NCBI GenBank assembly: GCA_023614405.1
Contig: CM042694.1
Span: forward strand, 352,674,010 to 352,738,009
DNA: 64,000 bases
Origin: Avena insularis
Taxonomy: Eukaryota > Streptophyta > Magnoliopsida > Poales > Poaceae
Direction: 5' to 3'
Under the pieces are notes generated by a model. It saw nothing but the letters and a program-made list of their open reading frames with translations, was not told the DNA's origin and did no database searches. Below are positions 57,353 through 64,000 of this stretch, piece by piece. The position numbers and the translations under genes are program-made. Numbering within the stretch: position 1 is the stretch's first letter; every line of letters begins with the position of its first letter.

Positions 57353-57784
57353 GCTATGGCCAACTTTTTTGTGGACTGGGCCGAGGTGCAATATGAACCA
57401 CCGCTACCAGATCCGAATTACTGGAGAATGCACTTTGCCGGGTCAAAAACAAAAACCGGGTTAGGCGCCGGAGTAGTACTTACCTCGCCAAAAAATGACC
57501 AGCTGAAGTATGTGTTGTAGATCCATTTCGCAGCATCCAACAATGTCGCCGAATATGAAGCACTTGTGCATGGGCTCAAAGTGGCAAAAGAAATTGGGAT
57601 ACATCGGATCCAATTCTTTGGCGACTCGGATTTGGTAGTTCAGCAAGTGTCGGGGCTGTGGGACGCGCTTGATCCGAACATGGCATTATACAGATTCCAT
57701 GTGCAGAAAATATCTGGTTACTTTGAGGGATGCGAATTTCGCCATGTACCCCGGGTGGAAAATGAGGCTGCCGACGTATTGTGA
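57353..57784 (+). pseudogene. GYP-K RNase H region
   Basis: The frame continues in phase from reverse transcriptase: AMANFFVDWAEVQY, then WRMHFAGSKTKTGLG, where the first catalytic Asp (family HFDGS) reads Ala, then YEALVHGLKVAKEIG and GDSDLVVQQVSG. TAG at 57518-57520 replaces the expected Gln in VLQIHF. A 1-bp loss near 57780, inside the family block ending VLAKLGS, shifts to the integrase frame. The Asp-to-Ala change (GAC/GAT to GCC) would remove RNase H activity. Confidence 0.82.
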
Positions 57785-59346
57785 AGCTCGGATCAACCCG
57801 ACAAGCAATTCCACCGGGTGTAGCATTAGAACACGTCAAAAAACCATCTATCAGGCCATCCCCAGAAACCGACTCAATTTATGTCCCAGAGGATTCACAG
57901 TCCGGAGCCGTACCCATGGACATTGACGTGGGAGGTAGTACGCGAAACCCAGGGACTGCCTCGGCAAACCCGGGGACTGCCTCGCAAGACCCACGGACTG
58001 CTCAGCGTAATTCGGTTGAGGTTATGCCGGTGGATCAGATGGAAATTGATGAGGATGTGTTCCCAGTGCGAGCTGTAACAGCTTGGGCGTTGCCCCTATT
58101 TCAATTCCTGAAAGATGGAACTTTACCCGCTGAGGAGGTGCTATCCAGGCAAACTCAGAGGAGAGCAAAGGCATACACGATCATCAATTCCGAGCTATAC
58201 AAAAGGAGTGTGACTAATGTCCTACAGTGATGTGTTGACCCGGAAGAAGGGCTTGACATCCTCCGAGATATACATCAAGGGGAATGTGGGCATCATGCCT
58301 CCTCTAGAGCCTTAGTAGCAAAAGCTTTCCGGCATGGTTTCTACTGGCCAAGTGCCTTAGAACAAGCAGAGGACTTGGTAAGAAAATGCAATGGTTGTCA
58401 GAGGTATGCTACCAAGACACATATGCCAATGTCAGAGCTCAAGACCATACCAATCACCTGGCCATTTGCCGGATGGTGTTTGGACATGGTTGGCCCGTTC
58501 AAACCAGCGAAGGGAAATATGACTCACATTTTGGTCATGGTTGATAAATTTACAAAGTGGATTGAAGTAAAGCCAATAAGAAAATGTGATGGAGCTACGG
58601 CCGTGACATTTCTCAAAGACATCATCTTGAGATACGGTTATCCTCATAGTATCATAACAGATAATGGCACAAATTTTGCTGAAGGAGCATTTGTGCGATT
58701 CTACTGAGATAAGAAGATCCGGCTGGACGTAGCCTCTGTAGCTCATCTCACATCGAACGGACAAGTGGAAAGATCCAACGGATTGGTATTATCCGGGATA
58801 AAACCCCGGCTCATTGAGCCGCTGCAAAGATCAACGGGGTGCTAGATAGAAGAACTACCAGTGGTACTGTGGAGTTTAAGAACAACTCCGAATCGATCAA
58901 CAGGCTATACGCCATTCTTTCAGGTATATGGGGCAGAAGCTGTATTACCAGCCGACATAGAGCATGACTCGCCTAGGGTCACCCAATACACAGAAGCCGA
59001 AGTGCAGGAAGCCTGGCAAAATGATGTTGATCTGCTGGGAGAAGCGAGAGAATTGGCATTGTCCAGATCCGCCATATATCAGCAAAATCTCCGACGCTAT
59101 CATAGCCGGAAAGTAAACCCCCGAGTCTTCCGGGAAGGTGATCTGGTACTCCGGTTGGTACAACGTCTTGGCATGCATAAGTTATCCCCCCCATGGGAAG
59201 GGCCATTCATTGTGAGCAAAGCATTGCACAATGATTCTTATTATCTTATCGATGCAAAACCACAGGAGAAGAACAAGGCGGACAGGTCCGACGAGGAATC
59301 TAAGCGTCCATGGAATGTAGCTCTACTTCGTCCTTTCTACACTTAG
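57781..59346 (+). pseudogene. GYP-K integrase
   Basis: A single frame runs to 59346. It opens with a linker carrying three copies of a short Pro/Gly/Thr/Ala repeat (57947-58011) and an acidic segment, then the zinc region DIHQGECGHHAS and CNGCQRYATKTHM. The catalytic acids are kept: Asp in CLDMVGPF (58483-58485), Asp in ITDNGTNF (58660-58662) and Glu in NGQVERSNG (58768-58770). The C-terminal domain has YHSRKVNPRVFREGDLVLR, WEGPFIVSK and the family ending RPWNVALLRPFYT. Stops are TGA at 58228-58230, TGA at 58705-58707 and TAG at 58843-58845 (family Trp). Otherwise intact in length and sites. Confidence 0.9.
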
Positions 59347-59966
59347 CAGAGAAGTGTACGTATCCGAGTCTCTCATATGTCGGTATGTATGCCGGCAATG
59401 AGCCTATCAATGAAATGTGGGCACCTCGAGCAGTAACTCGGGGACTGCCTTGAAAATGTTTGTTGTCTTCTGTATTTATTATTTATATGTCGGCTAGCGT
59501 AAGTTGCTTCTACTTAAGTCGGATTAGTAGTGTGTGAGCACCAAAAACCTAACTCTTCGACTTGCTACTGTCCAACAAGATTTGGCTTCATGGCAAGCAA
59601 GAGAACAAGTTTGGAATTGCGTAGCACATGAAAAACGACTAAGGAAAGAAACTTAATCGAGCCGACGTTTGTTTTTCGGACTAACCTTATGTTTACTTTC
59701 GATTTATTATGCTGAATTATTTTGAGCTAATCCCAAAGTTTCCAAGTATTGTTAAGACAATTTTTGAAGCTCGGACTCGTAAGTCATAAAACCGAACCAA
59801 GGTAGACACGAGTCGAGCCAAGAAATTGTAAGAATGAGAAAATGAAACTCGGGGACTACGCCCAAGTCAATCCAGCATAAAAACTTAATAGCAAAATATC
59901 ACTTGTGTGCTTGATACAATTGCACCCGGCATACCGGGGATCTGATGAAATTTAAAGTGTTTATAA
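59347..59966. other. GYP-K convergent 3' region
   Basis: No gene is supported in these 620 bp between the end of integrase and the end of the antisense gene. The words ACTCGGGGACTGCC (near 59438) and ACTCGGGGACTACGCC (near 59847) recur; their complement is the core of the GYP-C intron repeat. Confidence 0.55.
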
Positions 59967-62900
59967 TCAAGGAGCTGCAGCAGGAGGTAATTCGGTGCCA
60001 GCAGGTGCAGCCCCAGCCTCGGCTTCAGAACCATCTGCATCTTCCTCGACGTCCGAGGCTTCGTCCTCTTCGTCCTCATCCGAATCATCTTAAACATTTT
60101 CAGCATTTTCATCGTCGGCGGCATCTAGGAAGCTTGGTCCCTCATTCCATTGATGAATGGGGGCGTATTGGATGAAGCTATGAGCACAAGCCTTGCGCCG
60201 AGCTACCTAATCTGGGTCAGTAGACCACCTTGATCCGGTGCGCATGCGCTCAAGGAGTTTGAGGTCAATCTTCTCGTACCACGTAAGCACGTAGTGAAGA
60301 ACGATCTCAGCTCCGGCGCGTCCAGCAGATTCTCTCTAGAGATCGAGCTGAGTCTCGCATTCCATGAGCTTGGCAAAAAGAACAGCGGTACTCTCCGGAG
60401 TATCTTCTTCAGGCCAAAAGGCGTTGAAGATCCGGATTACTACGTCCAAGATATCCTTGCCGTAGTTCTTCACGATCTCGACTCGGGAGGACAAGCTGAC
60501 TATCAAGTCCTCGAGATCAAGAGGAATGGTGCCAGGACCAGATGGAGTACCCCTCTGCCTGCGGAACTTGGTAACAGCATTGGATGCAATGACACCGCTC
60601 TCTGGGAATTTGCCTGAAAAAGTAAGATAGGTGGAGTAAGTAAAGGAAGTAGACCCGGAAAGATCAATGTCGGTTGAAGGAAAAGAACTTACTAGAAATA
60701 TGGCTGTGAACCCGGGTCAGCTCCTTGGTGCAGTTGTCGCGCCTCTCCCGGAGTTGCACAAGTCCAGCATTCGCCGACTCAAGATTGACGTTGGCCTCCT
60801 TAAGTAATTCTTGGTCCTTGGCAATCTGGAGGTTGAGGCGCTCGCGCTCTTCAGTAAAGTCCTGGCCAGCTTTTTGAAGTTCGGTTTGGTGCTGCACTTT
60901 TAGCTTCTTCATATCTGCCTTGAGCTTGGCAATCTCATCATCTTTGGTTCGGAGGAGGGCAAGCTCATCATCTTTCTTTTTGAGTTTAGCCTGATGCTGC
61001 CTTGCTTGTTCGAGAAAATGCAGCATCATATCAAGCACGGGCACACTATCTTCAAGAGATGCTGAAATAGTTTGTTGACCCGGCAAAGCTGAGGTATGAA
61101 TGTTTGCCGAGCCAAGGAGAAAAGGAGATAGAGAGCATAGCAAGATTGAGCAAGAATAACTTACCCTTGATCCGGTCCAAGTTTTTCCTCATGATGGTAT
61201 TCTCAGCCTCCACCTCAGCTGTGAAATCCGAATGATGGATTAGTTCGGCGGAAAAAGATGAAGAAAAACAGAAAAATGCCAAGGAAGAAACTTACCTCTT
61301 TTTTCGTATTCGGCGATAAGCGCAGTATGTTTCGCACGCAGCATTTTGTGAGTATCCAGGAGACACTGAAACTCTGCACTCCGGCAATTGGTGGTCACCT
61401 GAAAAAAGTACAAAAGATAGCTTAGTCTTGTGCATATTCGAAGTGTACAAAATCCAGGCCAAGTGGAACTCAACCCGGCTCTAGGTGTGTGCATATTCGA
61501 AGTGTACAAGATCCGGGCCAAGTGGGACTTAACCCGGCTCTAGGTGTGTGCATATTCGAAGTGTACAAGATCCTGGCCAAGTGGAACTTAACCCGCCTCT
61601 AGGTGTGTGCATATTCGAAGTGTACAAAATCCGGGCCAAGTGGAACTCAACCCGGCTCTAGGTGTGTGCATATTCGAAGTGTACAAGATTCGGGCCAAGT
61701 GGGACTTAACCTGGCTCTAGGTGTGTGCATATTCGAAGTGTACAAGATCCGGGCCAAGTGGAACTTAACCCGGCTCTAGGTGTGTGCATATTCGAAGTTA
61801 TCAAGGAACTACGTTAGTTTTCTAAGGAGCATCCGGCCGAGTAACAAGTTACTCCCCCGGAGGCTCAGGGACGAATGGTTATATCACTAATATCTACAAC
61901 ATGTTAAGAAAAAGACGACGTAACATACCTCCATCATCCGACCCGTGAGGTTAATTGCCTTGGCAGCAGTATTCATCTGCGCAGCAAATTCGGCGGGACC
62001 GAACTTCTCTAGGAGATCGTCATTGTGGACGAACTCCGCCTTGTTCCAGTTATTTACAAACTCGATCAAGGTCGGAGGATATCGTTCGCTGCTAAGCATG
62101 TGGGGCGCCACTAGACCCTTGGCATGCGCTTCTCTCCTCTCAACCTGAGCAACGGCGGGGCTGGTGTGCAAAACAAGTTGCGCATCAGCTGGCTCGGCAG
62201 GGGAGTCCTTTGGCGGTGGAGTCTTCTTCGAAAGCATGGACGCGAATGTGCACTGTCCAGCCTCGATTGACGCTGCCCTAGTGGCGTCAGGAGCCTTTTT
62301 GCCCTTGGGCTGCTGAGAAGTTGAGATTGTTGCAGCGGATTTGCTCTTGGGAGCTGCCTTGGCGCTAGCCTTGGTACTGCTGGTGTCTTCTCACCGAGCC
62401 TTGGAAGACTCGGATGAGACGGAGGGGCTTGGTGCCGCTGCTGTTGCTTTTGTTGTTGCTGATGGTGCTGATTTCTGTTTCGCTAGAGGTGCTGAAGGAA
62501 CCTCGGTGGTAGCTGGTTGCGGCGGAGCCGAAGTGGTGGTTGATGCTGCCTCGGCAGAGCCAGTTTCCCCCGCTCCGAGGTTGCCCTCCTCTTGACGAGG
62601 TGGGTTAGAACCCGGAACAGCCGCTGAACCCTCCAAAACGGGGCTCAACGGGCGTGAATCGTCGCCACGAGGGGGAGAAGGGCTGTGTCGGAGCGGCGAG
62701 GCAATGTCGGATCCACTCTGTGGGACCTCCACCGCGGCCCTACCGAATCAAATAATGTATGATGAGAAACTATAACAAAAAGAAGAACAAGTGAATGGCA
62801 AGGGGAGAAACGACTTACTCATCTGAAGTCAGGGGCTCCTTCGGCTTGCAAGCTCTCCGGGCCACAGCCTTAGTCATGGCCTTGGTGGCAGCTTTGTCCG

Positions 62901-64000
62901 CGGACTTCTTTCGCCTCTTAGCTAGCTGAGAAGGTCCGGAGGAAGAAGCAGATGCGGCCCCTCTTTTCTTCGGCGCGACCGGGACAGGCTCACCCGTGGC
63001 AAGGGGGGATCTTCATGGATCTGCCCACCAGGGTTAGCTGATGTCGGAAAAGCATAAGAAAGGGGGACAGCGTCAAATGCCTCCATCACCTCAACGTCCG
63101 AATCATCTTCATCGTCGGGCCAATCTCTAATAGAAGAGAGTTTACCGGTGGGTCGCTTGGTCACGTCCGCCATCGGCAGGAACATCTCCTGATCCGGCTC
63201 CTCCACATCCGAGGTGTCTCAATCAGGCGCCCATTTGAGAGAAGGCTCGGAGCCATCCTTAATGGTTTGCTAAAGAAACATCTAAGGGAAATAAAAGACA
63301 AAGGGATTAAACCTACAACAGAAACCGACATGTGATACAATTCGGAGAAAGTTTGGGGCACGAGACATATCACGGGGGGAAGCCTATCTCGGCAGAAGTT
63401 TTCGATCCCCCACGTCCACTCAGAAGAGAAGTCCTTGTGGGTGGTGAAGAGGGCCTTGACCCGGCGGTAGATCTCGGTGTTATTTAACTTGAACGAGGAG
63501 GTCCGGTTGGGGTCGCGGCCCCAGCTCATGTGGCAAATTTTATGTGTACGTTTCTGGAGGGGGAGATCCGGTTGCGGATGAATGTGATCATGGCATCCTC
63601 ATTGCACAATCTGAGATCCTTCAGCTCCTGGAACCTCTTGTTGACTTGGTTCGCCAGGACAGTGGGCTTGTTGGGGACCTTGTCCCACAGATCCGGGTTA
63701 GGAGGACCCGGAGCGTAAGGGCGTAGCCGGATCAGATCCTCAGTTGTGCTGTTCCGGACATAGAAGAAAGTCCGGGCCCGTCCCTTGCAAGAGTCAAGCC
63801 CCATAACTCGGGGAAAGATAGACTGTCTCCGGGGGGAGATGGAAGCTGTGCCGAACTGCATGAGCTATTTGTCCTCCGGGTCAAGCTGGATGTTCAAAAT
63901 CACGTTCCGGCGAAGGCCAAAGAACCGGATCCAAAGCTCCTTCGTGGGCCACAGTCCGGCGTAGCCTTCCATGGTGGAAGCGAAGACAGAGAGAGAGGTG
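59967..64000 (-). pseudogene. GYP-K antisense multi-exon gene, 5' end outside window
   Basis: Likely exons on the - strand are 64000-63374, 63269-62819, 62739-61930, 61398-61296, 61218-61165, 61061-60693 and 60613-59967, all bounded by GT and AG. The first has FLRRNV-like pattern GLWPTKELWIRFFGLRRNV, RARTFFYVRN and FQELKDLRLC, matching the later half of the PF04195-like region. The third exon is Ser/Pro/Ala rich then reads EFVNNWNKAEFVHNDDLLEK. Exons 4-6 form coiled coil, such as LKADMKKLKVQHQTELQ. The last exon has FRRQRGTPSGPGTIPLD, IVKNYGKDILDVVIRIF and a strongly acidic tail ending TELPPAAAP and TGA at 59967-59969. Stops include TAG near 63862, TGA at 62391-62393, and TAG, TAG and TAA in the last exon. 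Its function is unknown. Confidence 0.78.
61429..61797 (+). repeat. 59-bp tandem repeat inside an intron of the GYP-K antisense gene
   Basis: Units start TGTGCATATTCGAAGTGTAC at 61429, 61488 and 61547 and continue at the same step to about 61797, giving about 6.2 copies. The array lies between the donor at 61929 and the acceptor at 61399 on the - strand. It is not similar by eye to the 61-bp repeat of GYP-C, although the host intron is at a corresponding place. Confidence 0.92.

Larger units (their letters stand above)
51791..64000 (+). mobile_element. GYP-K: Tat-type Gypsy element inserted in ARRAY-J, 3' end outside window
   Basis: A 5' LTR (51791-52584), primer site, gag, protease, reverse transcriptase, RNase H and integrase (to 59346) are followed by a 3' region with a multi-exon gene on the opposite strand reaching the window edge. 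The left LTR directly joins an array unit, so GYP-K inserted in the array; more array is expected to the right of its 3' LTR. Its reading frames are the best kept in the window: pol has mostly nonsense changes and few indels, so it is probably the youngest of the Tat-type elements here. Confidence 0.9.

Noticed and set aside
60294..60617. 107-codon + strand frame in the GYP-K 3' region
   Set aside because: It lies opposite the well-supported last exon of the antisense gene.

Overview
The window is intergenic chromatin from a grass, most likely Pooideae. Nearly everything is transposable-element sequence: Ty3/Gypsy elements of several lineages, a LINE fragment, a CACTA-like end and a solo LTR of a type I recognise from cool-season cereals. 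No intact host gene, rRNA or tRNA gene was seen, and nearly every coding region carries stops or frameshifts.

Layout, with labels used below. GYP-A (1-11002, +) is a decayed Tat-type Gypsy element whose 5' end lies outside the window. ATH-B (11003-13016, -) is an Athila-like gag-protease fragment. A nest fills 13017-32490: GYP-C (13017-25310, -), interrupted by SOLO-D (18950-20488), sits in the gag of GYP-E (25311-27299, -). GYP-E sits in the 5' LTR of chromovirus CHR-F (27300-31931, +), which sits in LTR-G (31932-32490), which abuts LINE-H (32491-33345, -). Unassigned sequence (33346-35104) leads to GAG-I (35105-37855, -), an inverted gag copy of the GYP-A family. Next come three gene-like pseudogenes (38241-41521), one a GRF zinc-finger gene, and a CACTA-like end at 39711. 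ARRAY-J (41912-51790) is a 9.9-kb minisatellite of 48-, 39- and 37-bp units. GYP-K (51791-64000, +) is inserted in that array and runs off the right edge.

The strongest biological signal is a second gene in GYP-A, GYP-C and GYP-K. It lies downstream of integrase, on the strand opposite gag-pol, and in all three elements it reads as a multi-exon gene with GT-AG introns, most junctions keeping phase. Its N-terminal part resembles the 'putative gypsy type transposon' domain (PF04195); the rest is acidic and coiled-coil. Introns on the antisense strand cannot be spliced from the genomic RNA, so they would survive retrotransposition. In GYP-C and GYP-K one intron at about the same place holds an unrelated tandem repeat of about 60 bp.

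Decay looks methylation-driven: most in-frame stops are explained by C-to-T changes (CAG to TAG, CGA to TGA), and GYP-C integrase has its catalytic Glu changed to Lys. All similarity statements come from reading motifs by eye; no search was run.
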